The notes: generated from the letters alone by a model not told the origin. Shown: positions 46,496 to 55,525, numbered from the stretch's first letter. The stretch is 64,000 nucleotides of DNA from Mollicutes bacterium (GCA_003551005.1 PULR01000039.1:1-64000); one strand, 5' to 3'. Made by a program: numbers and translations.

Positions 46496-46916
46496 CGGAC
46501 CGAATCTGAATATGCTGGGGTATCGTCAAGTCGAAATCTACGGAACGGAAGACTATCAACAACTCGTTCGTTCCATCCAAGCCGACGCGGATGCGTTCGG
46601 TCTGGACGTCGAAATCCGGCAGTCGAACCACGAAGGCACCCTGATCGACTGGCTTCACCAAGCAGAGGATGCGGGTTTTCACGGTGTCGTGCTCAATGCC
46701 GGTGCCTTGACACACTACAGCTATTCCCTTTATGATGCCGTCTTATCAATCAGCCTCCCGGTCATTGAAGTGCACCTGACCGACCTCAAGACACGCGAGG
46801 AATCTTTCCGCAGCCACTCCGTCATCCGTCCTGCCTGCCACAAGCATTTTGAAGGCGACGGAATCGGAAGCTACCGCCAGGCATTGGCCGCACTCAAAAA
46901 CTGCTTGCGCGCATGA
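46476..46916 (+). CDS. aroQ: 3-dehydroquinate dehydratase type II
   Basis: The dodecameric type II dehydroquinase converts 3-dehydroquinate to 3-dehydroshikimate. The 146 residues contain INGPNLNMLGYR at 6-17 (catalytic Arg17; Tyr in the following loop), RQSNHEGTLIDW near 47, NAGALTHYSYSL near 73 and EVHLTDLKTRE near 97. AAGGAGG precedes the ATG, inside the end of the fusion gene. It completes the pathway from DAHP to prephenate in this operon. Confidence 0.95.
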   Translation: MRILVINGPNLNMLGYRQVEIYGTEDYQQLVRSIQADADAFGLDVEIRQSNHEGTLIDWLHQAEDAGFHGVVLNAGALTHYSYSLYDAVLSISLPVIEVHLTDLKTREESFRSHSVIRPACHKHFEGDGIGSYRQALAALKNCLRA

Positions 46917-46951
46917 GCGTACAAAAATCTCTGCCCTCATGGCGCGAGCTG

Positions 46952-46960
46952 TGTTATAAT
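46952..46960 (+). promoter_or_regulatory. Extended -10 of the 170-residue membrane protein gene
   Basis: TGT-TATAAT lies 50 bases before the ATG. No -35 is recognisable at the proper distance. Confidence 0.5.
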
Positions 46961-47009
46961 ACCGTTAACCGACCCTTTCACCGCTCTTTCGGAGACGAGG
47001 AGTGAAACC

Positions 47010-47522
47010 ATGAACAAAGCCATCCCGACCGCGATCGCCGCCATTGTCATCGCGCTCGCCCTCTACGCCGTCGGTGTATATGGGTTCGCGACGGGGGAAG
47101 ACTGGGGAGAATACGTCGCGACCGCCGTCTATCTCTACACGTACATCTTCCACCCGCTGATTTTCTTCCTGCTCGGGCGTTCGCTCGTCAGACACGCAAC
47201 CATTGAAGCGGTCCCGTTGACACTGCTTATCATCATGCTCGTTCTTACGGCGATTCCTACCACGTTCGCGCTTTCGGCGACGCTCGCCGGCGGCGGATTC
47301 GGTGTGGGAAGCGCAATCGGCATCGTCTTCATCGTCTTCGAGGCCGCCGCCCTGCTCGCGACGATCGTGATTTTCGGCTTTTATCTGCGCAAGCGCATCA
47401 AGCGGCTTTTCACCGAGCGGGATCTTATCTCCATCCACCATTTCTTCTTCGGCACGCTCGTCTATTTCTATTTCGTGCGGTTGACGCTGGTGACGAGCAT
47501 CATCATCTCCGAGGTCGAGTAA
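47010..47522 (+). CDS. Unrecognised four-helix membrane protein
   Basis: A 170-residue protein with about four membrane helices, at residues 8-27, 40-58, 68-95 and 105-128, and a final hydrophobic region at 145-165. GGAGTG stands 5 bases before the ATG. The helices are rich in Ala, Val and Ile and there is no catalytic motif that I recognise. It has its own promoter and terminator and lies between the aro operon and the convergent mfd gene. Confidence 0.65.
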   Translation: MNKAIPTAIAAIVIALALYAVGVYGFATGEDWGEYVATAVYLYTYIFHPLIFFLLGRSLVRHATIEAVPLTLLIIMLVLTAIPTTFALSATLAGGGFGVGSAIGIVFIVFEAAALLATIVIFGFYLRKRIKRLFTERDLISIHHFFFGTLVYFYFVRLTLVTSIIISEVE

Positions 47523-47536
47523 TCCCTTGAGACGTG

Positions 47537-47579
47537 AAAGACCCCGACTGCTTTCTTCAAGGCGTCGGGGTCTTTTTTT
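47537..47579. terminator. Terminator between the membrane protein gene and mfd
   Basis: AAAGACCCCGAC/GTCGGGGTCTTT is a 12-bp perfect stem with a loop of about 15 bases, followed by T-runs on the plus strand. The minus strand also has a T-run, so it may serve mfd, whose stop is adjacent. Confidence 0.9.
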
Positions 47580-50500
47580 ATTGTTCCTGATGGATGCTTT
47601 CAAGCAGCTTCACGAAGGTCGCGTGCACAGGCTGCGGCGTCTTCGCTTTCTCGAGCGTGATGTGGATGCGGGCCTGCTTGTAGGCAAGCTGGATGTAGCG
47701 CGAGAGGGCGTTCGCCTGTTCAAAGAGCGCATCCCCCTGGAGGGTCCGGCTTGCTTCCGGGGTGAGGATCAAAATGAGCGCCCGACCCGTATCACGGACC
47801 CTTTCAACACCCACGGCCATGGCCAGTCTTTCGTAGAGTTTTTCGTACATATAGGCTTCAACGGTCTCAGGGACTGCTCCGAAACGATCTTCGAGTTCCT
47901 CCTTCATCCTCTCCAGTGAAGCAGTGCTTTGCAACGTAGCGATGCGTCGGTGCAGCTCGATACGGGTTTCGTCGTCACCGACATACTCGAGGGGGATGTT
48001 GCTGCTCACGGGAAGCCGGATGCGCCGGCGTTTTCGCTCTGCCTCCTCGAGCTCTTGTTCGTCCCCCTTCGACGCCTGTTGATCCTCAACATGTTGGTCC
48101 GCTTCCTCCGCATCCGGCTCTTTCCGCTTATCGATCTCTTCGCGGAGGATCTGCATGAACAGCTCGATGCCGACGGTGTCGATAAAGCCCGACTGTTCCG
48201 TACCGAGTAAATCCCCGGCGCCACGGATGGCCAAATCGCGCTGCGCGATCTTGTATCCGCTGCCGAGCTCCGTGAATTCCTTGATGGCCTGCAGGCGCTT
48301 CGCGGCTTCTTCATTCAATCTCTTGTCCCGATCATACATAAGATAGCTGTAAGCGATCCGGTTGCTGCGTCCGACCCGCCCGCGGATCTGATAGAGCTGG
48401 GCGAGGCCGAGACGGTCGGCCTCATGCACAATCAGGGTGTTGGCGTTCGGGATGTCGATACCGGTCTCGATGATCGTGGTGGAGACCAGCACGTCATAGG
48501 CATGATCAAGAAAGTCGCGCATCACGGTCTCGAGACGTTGGCGGTTCATCCGTCCGTGAGCGATGCCGATCCGGGCATCGGGGAGCAGGGAGCGGAGATG
48601 GTTGGTGACGGCGTCGATGGTTTCTATCCGGTTGTGCAGATAGAACACCTGTCCATCCCGCGCCAGTTCGCGCTCGATGGCGTCGCGGATGACATTGTCG
48701 CTCCGACGGAGTACATAAGTCTGCACGGGGAAGCGATTCTCCGGCGGTGTCTCGATGACGCTCATCTGTTTGACATCGGTCATCGCCATCTGCAGCGTCC
48801 GCGGAATCGGCGTTGCCGAGAGCGAGAGGACATCAATGTGTAGCTTCATCTGTTTGATCTTCTCCTTGTGCTCCACGCCGAAACGCTGCTCTTCATCGAC
48901 GATGAGGAGTCCGAGGTCCTGGTATTCGATGTCTTTCGAAAGCAGCCGGTGGGTGCCGATGATGACATCCACACGCCCTTGGCGCACGCCTTCTAGGTAC
49001 GCTTTCTGCTTGCTTGGCCTGACAAAGCGGTTGAGCAATGCAACATGGACGCCGTGCTTTTCAAGGCGCTCCTTGAAGGTGTAGTAGTGCTGCCGGGAAA
49101 GGATGGTCGTGGGGGCGAGATAGACCACCTGCTTGTTGTCGAGGACGGCCTTGAATGCGGCCCGCAGGGCCACCTCGGTCTTGCCGTAGCCGACATCGCC
49201 GCAGACCAGGCGGTCCATGGGAGTGGATCTCTCCATGTCTCGCTTGACGGCCTCGATGGCCTCGCGCTGGTCAGGCGTCTCTTCATGCATGAACTCCGCC
49301 TCGAAGGTATCCATCAGGTCCGTATCCCGGCTGAAGGCATGGCCGGTTGTCTTTTCTCTCGATGCGTAGAGCTCGACGAGCTGATCCGCAATGTCGCTCG
49401 CTTTTTTCCGGACGCGACGCTTGGTCTTCGCCCATTCGCCGCTGCCCAGCTTGTTGACTTTGGGGATGACGCCCTCGCGGGCGGCATATTTCTGAATCAG
49501 ATGGATGTTCTCGACAGGAATGTAGAGCTTGTCGTCGCCTCGATATCCGATGACGATGTAGTCGTTGACATGCTCGCCGACTTGTTCCGACTCGACACCG
49601 AGGAAACGGCCGATGCCGTGGTCGTAGTGCACGAGGAAATCGCCCTTCTCGAGGGACTTGACCGAGCGTACACGTTCGCTTTCCTTGAACAGTCGCTCGC
49701 GTTTTGAACGTTTCTTCTGTGGAATCTTTTCGAAGATGGTATCTTCACTTAGGAGCATGAACTGCTCATCGAACCATTCGAAGGAGAAAGGATTGTCGAC
49801 GACGGTCAGATTCACTTCGCCCTCGAAGGGGGCATCGTCGGCACCGAGAATTTTGTGCTGGAGTCTTCCTTCGAAAGCTTCACTAAGACGGTCGCGCCGG
49901 GTCTCATCCGCCAAGGTGATGAGAGTCGTGACATCCGCATCCCTCCGGCGGAGGTCCTTGATGAGCGAATGCAGGTTGTTGTTGTAGCGGATGGTCTCCT
50001 TGACCTTGACGGGGAGCGTGGCTTCCGCTTTTTCACGCATAGGAAGCGGGTTGATGGAAAGATGCTGGCTGGAATAGGCTCGGGAGAGATCTTTCAGGAA
50101 CTGAAAGCCGATGCCCGCATAGTCCCCGGTCTCCTCCATCCAGCCTTGAAGGTCCTCATAGATGTGTTGATAGGCATCCTCGATCCGGTCGTGGTCGATG
50201 AAAATCAGCAGCGGTTCCTCAAGATAGTCGGGGAGTGTTCCCGGCGAAGGCTCGAGGAAAGAGAGGTAGCGGCCGAGGCGGTCGAGGTCCTCGTGCAGCG
50301 CAAGCGCATCCAGCTCCCCGCGTATTCTTTCGCGGGTCTCCTCGGAGAAGTCTCCGCTTTCAAGCCGGGTTCCAACGCTCTGAAGCAGACTCGCCTTTTC
50401 TTCCTCGCTGTAGAACAGTTCGCTCCTGGGCGGGATGTGGACCTGGGAAAGATGCTCGATTGAACGTTGGGATTCGACATCGAAGCTGCGGATGGATTCA

Positions 50501-51099
50501 ACCTCATCATCGAAGAAATCCAGCCGGAGCGGCTGTTGGGCCCCCTGCGGAAAGATATCGAGGATGCTGCCGCGACGCGTGAAATCGCCCACTTTCTCCA
50601 CAGCCTGCTGTCGCTTGTAACCCAGTTCGATGAGCCGACCGGAGAGCTTCTCTGGGTCGATCCGCTCCCCTTTGGCGATGTCAAGCAGTGCCTGCTGGAA
50701 TCGCACGGGAGAAGGAATCGGCTTGATGAGACCGGTCGTATGAGTGACAACCATGTGCGGACCTTGTTCCCTGACCAGGCGATGCAGGGTTTCCAGACGC
50801 TGCAGCTTGAGTTCCTCGCTCATCGCAAGCATGTCCGTCGTGAGGAATTCGTCCTGTGGAAAGAAGGTGACATCGCCCTGATGGCTGCGTTCCAACGCAT
50901 CGAACGCCCGTTGCGCATGATAGAGATTGTGCGTCACGACGACGATATCCTGCTTGGTCGCGCGGCTCAGCACGTTCACGAGAAAAAGCGCCAAATCCCG
51001 GTTGGCGTGGGGTATCTCGACACTATGTCGTTGTTTCAATGCATAAAGCAGCCGCTTGAAGTAGCTAGAAGCAGCCACCCGTTCGAGTATTTGCTGCAT
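47578..51099 (-). CDS. mfd: Transcription-repair coupling factor
   Basis: Mfd removes RNA polymerase stalled at DNA damage and recruits UvrA. The 1173-residue protein has the UvrB-like N-terminal region, the RNA polymerase interaction domain near residue 480-560 (GDFLVHYDHGIGRFLG), and the translocase with GDVGYGKTEVALRA near 650, DEEQRFGVEHKE near 750 and TTIIETGIDIPNANT near 885. The C-terminal TRCF domain follows. A segment around 1000 to 1040 is rich in Glu, Asp and Gln. GGAGGGG precedes the ATG. uvrA is also in the window. Confidence 0.97.
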   Translation of the reverse strand: MQQILERVAASSYFKRLLYALKQRHSVEIPHANRDLALFLVNVLSRATKQDIVVVTHNLYHAQRAFDALERSHQGDVTFFPQDEFLTTDMLAMSEELKLQRLETLHRLVREQGPHMVVTHTTGLIKPIPSPVRFQQALLDIAKGERIDPEKLSGRLIELGYKRQQAVEKVGDFTRRGSILDIFPQGAQQPLRLDFFDDEVESIRSFDVESQRSIEHLSQVHIPPRSELFYSEEEKASLLQSVGTRLESGDFSEETRERIRGELDALALHEDLDRLGRYLSFLEPSPGTLPDYLEEPLLIFIDHDRIEDAYQHIYEDLQGWMEETGDYAGIGFQFLKDLSRAYSSQHLSINPLPMREKAEATLPVKVKETIRYNNNLHSLIKDLRRRDADVTTLITLADETRRDRLSEAFEGRLQHKILGADDAPFEGEVNLTVVDNPFSFEWFDEQFMLLSEDTIFEKIPQKKRSKRERLFKESERVRSVKSLEKGDFLVHYDHGIGRFLGVESEQVGEHVNDYIVIGYRGDDKLYIPVENIHLIQKYAAREGVIPKVNKLGSGEWAKTKRRVRKKASDIADQLVELYASREKTTGHAFSRDTDLMDTFEAEFMHEETPDQREAIEAVKRDMERSTPMDRLVCGDVGYGKTEVALRAAFKAVLDNKQVVYLAPTTILSRQHYYTFKERLEKHGVHVALLNRFVRPSKQKAYLEGVRQGRVDVIIGTHRLLSKDIEYQDLGLLIVDEEQRFGVEHKEKIKQMKLHIDVLSLSATPIPRTLQMAMTDVKQMSVIETPPENRFPVQTYVLRRSDNVIRDAIERELARDGQVFYLHNRIETIDAVTNHLRSLLPDARIGIAHGRMNRQRLETVMRDFLDHAYDVLVSTTIIETGIDIPNANTLIVHEADRLGLAQLYQIRGRVGRSNRIAYSYLMYDRDKRLNEEAAKRLQAIKEFTELGSGYKIAQRDLAIRGAGDLLGTEQSGFIDTVGIELFMQILREEIDKRKEPDAEEADQHVEDQQASKGDEQELEEAERKRRRIRLPVSSNIPLEYVGDDETRIELHRRIATLQSTASLERMKEELEDRFGAVPETVEAYMYEKLYERLAMAVGVERVRDTGRALILILTPEASRTLQGDALFEQANALSRYIQLAYKQARIHITLEKAKTPQPVHATFVKLLESIHQEQ

Positions 51100-51137
51100 A
51101 AGCTTCCCCTCCGGAGCGAGGGCGCACCCTCAAGGGG

Positions 51138-51686
51138 TCAGTTGTATTCGTTCATCAGCTTTTGGAAATCCTCGCCTCCGGCGAAACGACGAATAATCTC
51201 CTTGGTTCGCTCAATGCCGTTGATGACGGCATCCCCCTCAGCCTTGTGGAAACGGCTCAGCACATAGTCCCGGGGGTCGAGGCCGTCCGGACGACCAATG
51301 CCGAAGCGGACCCGGTTGAAGGTCTCCACCCCTAAACTGGTCAGGATGGAGCGAAGGCCCTTGTGGCCGCCCGCGCCGCCTTTATACCGGAGGCGGAGTT
51401 CGCCGGTGGCAAGATCGAGGTCGTCGTGAACGACAAGCACCTCTTCAGCGTCGATGTCAAAATAATCAACAGCCGCTCGGATACTGTCCCCCGAAAGATT
51501 CATGAACGTCGTCGGCTTGAGCAGTTTGGCGTCGGCGTATTGAGCAAGCTGCCCGAGCAGTTTCTTGTTCTTCTTGAACTTCACACCTTCCTGTGAGGCG
51601 AAGGCCTCAAGGCAAAGAAAGCCGATGTTGTGACGGGTCCGGGCGTATTTCCGTCCGGGGTTGCCAAGACCTACGATGAGTCTCAT
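51138..51686 (-). CDS. pth: Peptidyl-tRNA hydrolase
   Basis: Pth recycles peptidyl-tRNA released from ribosomes. The 182 residues show GLGNPGRKYARTRHNIGF at 5-22 with the catalytic His, KPTTFMNLSGDSI near 56, and VVHDDLDLATGELRLR near 86. The start overlaps the jag stop by 4 bases. It is followed 38 bases later by mfd; pth-mfd is a common Gram-positive pair. Confidence 0.97.
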   Translation of the reverse strand: MRLIVGLGNPGRKYARTRHNIGFLCLEAFASQEGVKFKKNKKLLGQLAQYADAKLLKPTTFMNLSGDSIRAAVDYFDIDAEEVLVVHDDLDLATGELRLRYKGGAGGHKGLRSILTSLGVETFNRVRFGIGRPDGLDPRDYVLSRFHKAEGDAVINGIERTKEIIRRFAGGEDFQKLMNEYN

Positions 51687-52306
51687 CGCTTCTTCGGCTT
51701 GATGACGAGATGTCGTTCTTCCTTCTCTCCCTCCGAAGTCGTGAAGACATCCCGCCAGTCCGCAAGTTTTGTGTGGATGATGCGGCGTTCGTAGGCGTTC
51801 ATCGGTTTCAAACGGGCTTCGGTTCCAGTCTTGGCGACCTCCTTGGCCGTCTTGGTAGCTAGGATTTCCAGTTGACGCTTGCGCTCGGCTTTGTAGCCGC
51901 CGATGTCAACCAGCACGACCAACCGGTCGTCGACGAAGACGTTGAGCAGATTCCGGAGATAGAGTTGAATACTGTCCAGGGTTTTGCCGCCGCGTCCGAT
52001 GAGTACCGGATTCGCATCGGTTTCAATGTTGTAGTGAAGTTCTTCCTCGGACGGTTGTTCACGGGTGATCTGTGCATCAATCTCCATGTCACGAAAAAGT
52101 CTTTCAAGAATCTCCTGCCCGTATTCTGCCGGATCGACATCCACTGTGGCCGTGACTTCGTAGTGGCGCTTGAACCCGAACATGCTCTTCTTCTCATTGA
52201 AGTCAAAACGCAGGAAACGCCGACCAATCCGGAGTCTTTCTTCGGCTACCCCTCTGGCTTCATCCTTCGTACTCGCCTCAAAGGAGACACGTTTGAGTTC
52301 GGCCAT
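51683..52306 (-). CDS. jag: RNA-binding protein Jag/KhpB
   Basis: Jag (KhpB) is an RNA-binding regulator linked to cell envelope and division. The 207 residues contain the Jag N-terminal domain (1-50), a KH domain near 110-140 with the GxxG loop in LIGRGGKTLDS, and an R3H domain near 150-200 (NAYERRIIHTKL). The ATG at 52306 lies 1 base past the yidC stop codon. The yidC-jag pair is conserved. Confidence 0.95.
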   Translation of the reverse strand: MAELKRVSFEASTKDEARGVAEERLRIGRRFLRFDFNEKKSMFGFKRHYEVTATVDVDPAEYGQEILERLFRDMEIDAQITREQPSEEELHYNIETDANPVLIGRGGKTLDSIQLYLRNLLNVFVDDRLVVLVDIGGYKAERKRQLEILATKTAKEVAKTGTEARLKPMNAYERRIIHTKLADWRDVFTTSEGEKEERHLVIKPKKR

Positions 52307-52307
52307 G

Positions 52308-53201
52308 TCACGCACTCTCCCCGCTGTTCGCGAAAAACTTCTTGTACATCTTGTCGCGGTTGATCTTGGTCTGCAGGAACTGGAAGAGGTTACCGACAAT
52401 CCAGTAAAGGGCGATGCCGAGGTTCGTAAAGGAGATCATCGTCAGCATGAACACCATGAAGAACATCATGTAGCGCATGGTTTGCTGCTGTTGTTTTTGC
52501 TGCTGGGTCTCGTATTTCTTGTTCTGAAGGTAGCTGGGCCGTTTCATGGCATATTTCTGATAGAAGAACATCGTCGTGCCGACGATGGCTGCCATCAGGA
52601 CGTTGACCCAGTGGTCGGCCAGATTGAACCCGGTGTCCATGACCGGCGCCGCCGCCTGGAAATCAATGAAGAAAAATTCATAGTTCAGATCGGCGTAGCC
52701 GGTATGACCGGCATCGGCGTCGACTCTGGGCATGCGACGGACGACCTGGTACATGGCGATGAAGATCGGCATCTGCAGGAAAGGCAGCAAGCACCCGAGG
52801 GGATTGATGCCGTATTTACGGTAGACCTGCATCATCTCCTGCTGCATCTGGCGCTGGGAAGCTTCATCCTTCTTGCCTTGGTATTTCTCCTTGAGCTTTT
52901 CAAGCTCGGGCTGGGCGATCTGCATGTTCGCGCTCATCGCGGTGCTCTTTGAGTAGATCGGCCATCCCAAAACACGGATGACGAGTGTGATCACCATCAG
53001 ACCGACAATGTAGTGTCCGCCGGATAGCTGGCTCACGTTGTAGATCAAGTCGGCGATGAACGTGACGATCGCCTGCATCCAATTGAAGCCGCCTTCGGCT
53101 TCGATGGGTTCGTTGTAATGATCGGTGTCGCAGCCGCTCAGGACGAATACGAGGACGACGACCAACAGTAATCCAGTCAGTTTCATCCAGTTCTTTCGCA
53201 T
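52308..53201 (-). CDS. yidC: Membrane protein insertase YidC (lipoprotein type)
   Basis: YidC inserts membrane proteins alone or with Sec. The 297 residues start with a signal peptide and lipobox LSGC (Cys24), as in Gram-positive SpoIIIJ/OxaA proteins. Conserved parts are the hydrophobic-groove helix IRVLGWPIYSKSTAMSANMQ near residue 77, containing the essential basic residue, and GCLLPFLQMPIFIAMYQ near 137. AGGTGA precedes the ATG and overlaps the rnpA stop. Confidence 0.97.
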   Translation of the reverse strand: MRKNWMKLTGLLLVVVLVFVLSGCDTDHYNEPIEAEGGFNWMQAIVTFIADLIYNVSQLSGGHYIVGLMVITLVIRVLGWPIYSKSTAMSANMQIAQPELEKLKEKYQGKKDEASQRQMQQEMMQVYRKYGINPLGCLLPFLQMPIFIAMYQVVRRMPRVDADAGHTGYADLNYEFFFIDFQAAAPVMDTGFNLADHWVNVLMAAIVGTTMFFYQKYAMKRPSYLQNKKYETQQQKQQQQTMRYMMFFMVFMLTMISFTNLGIALYWIVGNLFQFLQTKINRDKMYKKFFANSGESA

Positions 53202-53210
53202 GTTTTCACC

Positions 53211-53537
53211 TCATATGAGCTTGTGTTTTTTTAATAACTTTTCAATCTGCGTTTTCAGTTCCGAGAAAGAAACCTGTGCAGCCTTGGGGCGAACAATGAT
53301 GAAGATGTCGACCGGCTTTTCGATGCCGCAATCGGCGATGATGTGTCGAACCCGGCGTTTGATCTTGTTTCGCACGACAGCCTTCCCGGCCTTCTGCGGA
53401 ACACTGATTGCGTAACGGAAATGTGGTAGGCTGTTCTTTTTGGTATAAACGCTGAAAAACGCATTTTTGCGGACGTTTTGAGCGTCAAGCAAAGCTTTGA
53501 TTTCATCGGAGCGTTTCACGCGGTATTTCTTTTTCAA
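53211..53537 (-). CDS. rnpA: Ribonuclease P protein component
   Basis: RnpA helps the RNase P RNA mature tRNA 5' ends. The 108-residue protein has the family motif VVRNKIKRRVRHII near residue 58 and the usual N-terminus KKKYRVKRSDE. The open frame extends to a GTG at 53546, but AGGGAG lies 8 bases before the TTG at 53537, which gives the family start, so TTG is preferred. A hairpin with a T-run lies between rpmH and this gene. Confidence 0.94.
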   Translation of the reverse strand: MKKKYRVKRSDEIKALLDAQNVRKNAFFSVYTKKNSLPHFRYAISVPQKAGKAVVRNKIKRRVRHIIADCGIEKPVDIFIIVRPKAAQVSFSELKTQIEKLLKKHKLI

Positions 53538-53557
53538 CGGTCCCACTCCCTACGTCA

Positions 53558-53593
53558 ATAAAAAACACCTGAAAAATATCTTCTTCAGGTGTT
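53558..53593 (-). terminator. Hairpin terminator between rpmH and rnpA
   Basis: AACACCTGAA/TTCAGGTGTT with a 10-base loop is followed on the minus strand by TTTTTT. It lies 38 bases after rpmH and 21 bases before rnpA, so it probably reduces read-through from the strong rpmH promoter into rnpA-yidC-jag-pth-mfd. Confidence 0.75.
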
Positions 53594-53630
53594 CACAGGT
53601 ACAAAGATATGGTTTTGCTCGATGTGCTTG

Positions 53631-53765
53631 TCAAGGGCTCAGGCGCTTCCGGCCTTTGGCTCGTCTGCGGGATAGTACCTTGCGTCCTTTTTTGGTCGCG
53701 GCGCGTTGGCGGAACCCGTGTTTCCGGGTACGGCGGCGCCGACTCGGCTGATAAGTACGCTTCAC
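53631..53765 (-). CDS. rpmH: 50S ribosomal protein L34
   Basis: L34 is a small basic protein of the large ribosomal subunit. The 44 codons translate to [18 protein letters not shown], followed by the [19 protein letters not shown] and KRLSP segments, which match L34 throughout. The start is GTG, 6 bases behind AGGAGGTG. It is the first gene of the leftward rpmH-rnpA-yidC-jag block and faces dnaA across the origin region. Confidence 0.98.
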   Translation of the reverse strand: MKRTYQPSRRRRTRKHGFRQRAATKKGRKVLSRRRAKGRKRLSP

Positions 53766-53802
53766 TTTCAGCACCTCCTACTATTCAAACCACGCTTTAT
53801 AG

Positions 53803-53831
53803 ATTATAGCCAATCGCCCTCGTGGTGTCAA
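53803..53831 (-). promoter_or_regulatory. Consensus promoter of rpmH
   Basis: A perfect TTGACA-N17-TATAAT. It starts the leftward operon from the origin region, about 30 bases before the ribosome binding site of rpmH. Confidence 0.93.
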
Positions 53832-54130
53832 CAGACTTTTTCAGACTTATGTAAAGACAGGGTAAAAATAAAGAAGTTTTCCACAGCGGTAAAGAGCACC
53901 AAGAGGACATTTCCCCACCAGCTGATGTGGAAATGTCAACTTGTGAATAACCGGGATTATGGAAATCAGGAAAAAGCTTCGAAATATGCACTGTGCGGTT
54001 TTTCTGAGTTTCCCCACTGTTGAGGGAAACGTTGTGGAACGGGAAAGTTTTCCACATTTTCTGCGGATATTTTTCTGTTTTTTTTCCCAATTTTGTATTG
54101 TAGAATGAAAGAGCAGTTGGAGGTGAGAAC
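53832..54130. other. Origin region upstream of dnaA with DnaA boxes
   Basis: The gap between the divergent rpmH and dnaA genes holds DnaA boxes fitting TTWTNCACA: TTTTCCACA at 53877-53885 (plus), TTATTCACA at 53942-53950 (minus) and TTTTCCACA at 54048-54056 (plus). Nearby imperfect copies are TTTCCACAT (53927-53935, minus) and GTTCCACAA (54032-54040, minus). A T-rich stretch at 54066-54100 precedes a TAGAAT (54101-54106) that could be the dnaA -10. Gene polarity flips here. Confidence 0.8.
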
Positions 54131-55525
54131 ATGCAGCGTACCGAAATCGATGAGCATGTGAACATCTGGCACGAGGTCCGCGACCAAATGCAATCACAGC
54201 TAGAAAACAACACCTTTGAAGACATCTTCGATTCCGTGGATTCCATTTTCAAAGTCAAGAACAACTACATCTATCTCATCGTCGAGAATGAATTCGTCAA
54301 GCGCCGCATTGAACTTCTCTACCTCAAACGGATGAACCGGCTGCTGGAAACCTACGTGAACGAACGCTACGAATATCGCCTCATGACCCGTGAAGAAGCG
54401 GAGCAGGAACTGAACCAGGAAAAGCAGTTCGACAGCACCGCTCCAGATCCGGAAGACTACCGCGCAGTCTACCATAAAGCCAACCTGAACCCCTCATATA
54501 CTTTCAACAATTTCGTCGTGGGCAACTCCAACCGCCTGGCCTACACATCAGCCCTCAAAGTCTCCGACCAGCCGGGGATTGTCGCGAACCCGCTTTATAT
54601 CTTCGGGGACGTCGGACTGGGCAAGACCCACTTGATGCAGTGCGTGGGCAACTACATTCTTGAAGGCGACATCAACAAGCGTGTGCTGTATGTCAAGGCC
54701 GACCAGTTCGTCGAGGATTTCGTCCGCTACGCTTCCAAAAAACAATACCACGAGTTCAACAATCTCTACCGCAACGTTGACGTGTTGCTGGTCGACGACA
54801 TTCAATTCCTCGCAAAGAAGGAAAAATCCCAGGAAGAATTCTTCAAACTCTTTGAACAGCTACATAGCGAACAAAAACAGATCGTCATCACATCGGATCG
54901 CAAAGCCAGCGACCTGAAAGACATCATGTCCCGGTTGACCTCGCGATTCTCATGGGGGGTCACGGTCGACATCAACCGGCCGGACCTCGACCATCGTATC
55001 AAAATCCTCGAGAAGAAACTGCGGGCCGAAACCTACGACGCCTCCCAGGTCCCCAGAAAAGTGATCGAATATATCGCCAGCGTCTTCGACAACAATGTCC
55101 GGGAACTCGAAGGCGCCTTGAAACGAGTCCTTTTCTACTGTACGGCATTCAACCATGAGTTCACCATGAAGAACACCGAGGCAGCCCTTGAGAACCTCAT
55201 CAAGCCCAAACGAAACAACAAGGACCTAGTCCGGGACAAGATCCGCAACCTCCTCAGTATCGTCAGCGACTACTACAACATCTCCACAAGCGATCTGATC
55301 AGCAAAAAACGTTCCCGGCAATACCTCTATCCCCGGCAGGTGGCGATGTATCTGATCAAAGCCCTCCACGACCTGCCCTACAAACGCATCGGCAGCTATT
55401 TCTCAGGCCGGGACCATTCCACTGTCATGCATTCCGTCGAGAAGATCGACAACGATCTACAGATGGACCGGGATGTGCATCTCGATATCGAAAAACTCAA
55501 GCACAAATGTGGAGAAAACTCCTGA
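54131..55525 (+). CDS. dnaA: Chromosomal replication initiator protein DnaA
   Basis: DnaA binds the origin and opens it with ATP. The 464 residues form domain I (about 1-85), a short linker, the AAA+ domain with Walker A GDVGLGKTHL near 160 and Walker B VDVLLVDDIQFLAKK near 218, and domain IV with the DNA-binding SGRDHSTVMHSVEKI near 430. GGAGGTGA precedes the ATG by 4 bases. It starts the rightward dnaA-dnaN-S4-recF-gyrB-gyrA block. Confidence 0.98.
   Translation: MQRTEIDEHVNIWHEVRDQMQSQLENNTFEDIFDSVDSIFKVKNNYIYLIVENEFVKRRIELLYLKRMNRLLETYVNERYEYRLMTREEAEQELNQEKQFDSTAPDPEDYRAVYHKANLNPSYTFNNFVVGNSNRLAYTSALKVSDQPGIVANPLYIFGDVGLGKTHLMQCVGNYILEGDINKRVLYVKADQFVEDFVRYASKKQYHEFNNLYRNVDVLLVDDIQFLAKKEKSQEEFFKLFEQLHSEQKQIVITSDRKASDLKDIMSRLTSRFSWGVTVDINRPDLDHRIKILEKKLRAETYDASQVPRKVIEYIASVFDNNVRELEGALKRVLFYCTAFNHEFTMKNTEAALENLIKPKRNNKDLVRDKIRNLLSIVSDYYNISTSDLISKKRSRQYLYPRQVAMYLIKALHDLPYKRIGSYFSGRDHSTVMHSVEKIDNDLQMDRDVHLDIEKLKHKCGENS

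Noticed and set aside
46905..46950. Imperfect inverted repeat (CGCGCATGAG..CTCATGGCGCG) after aroQ
   Set aside because: The stem has a bulge and a long loop, and no T-run follows, so it is not a convincing terminator of the aro operon.
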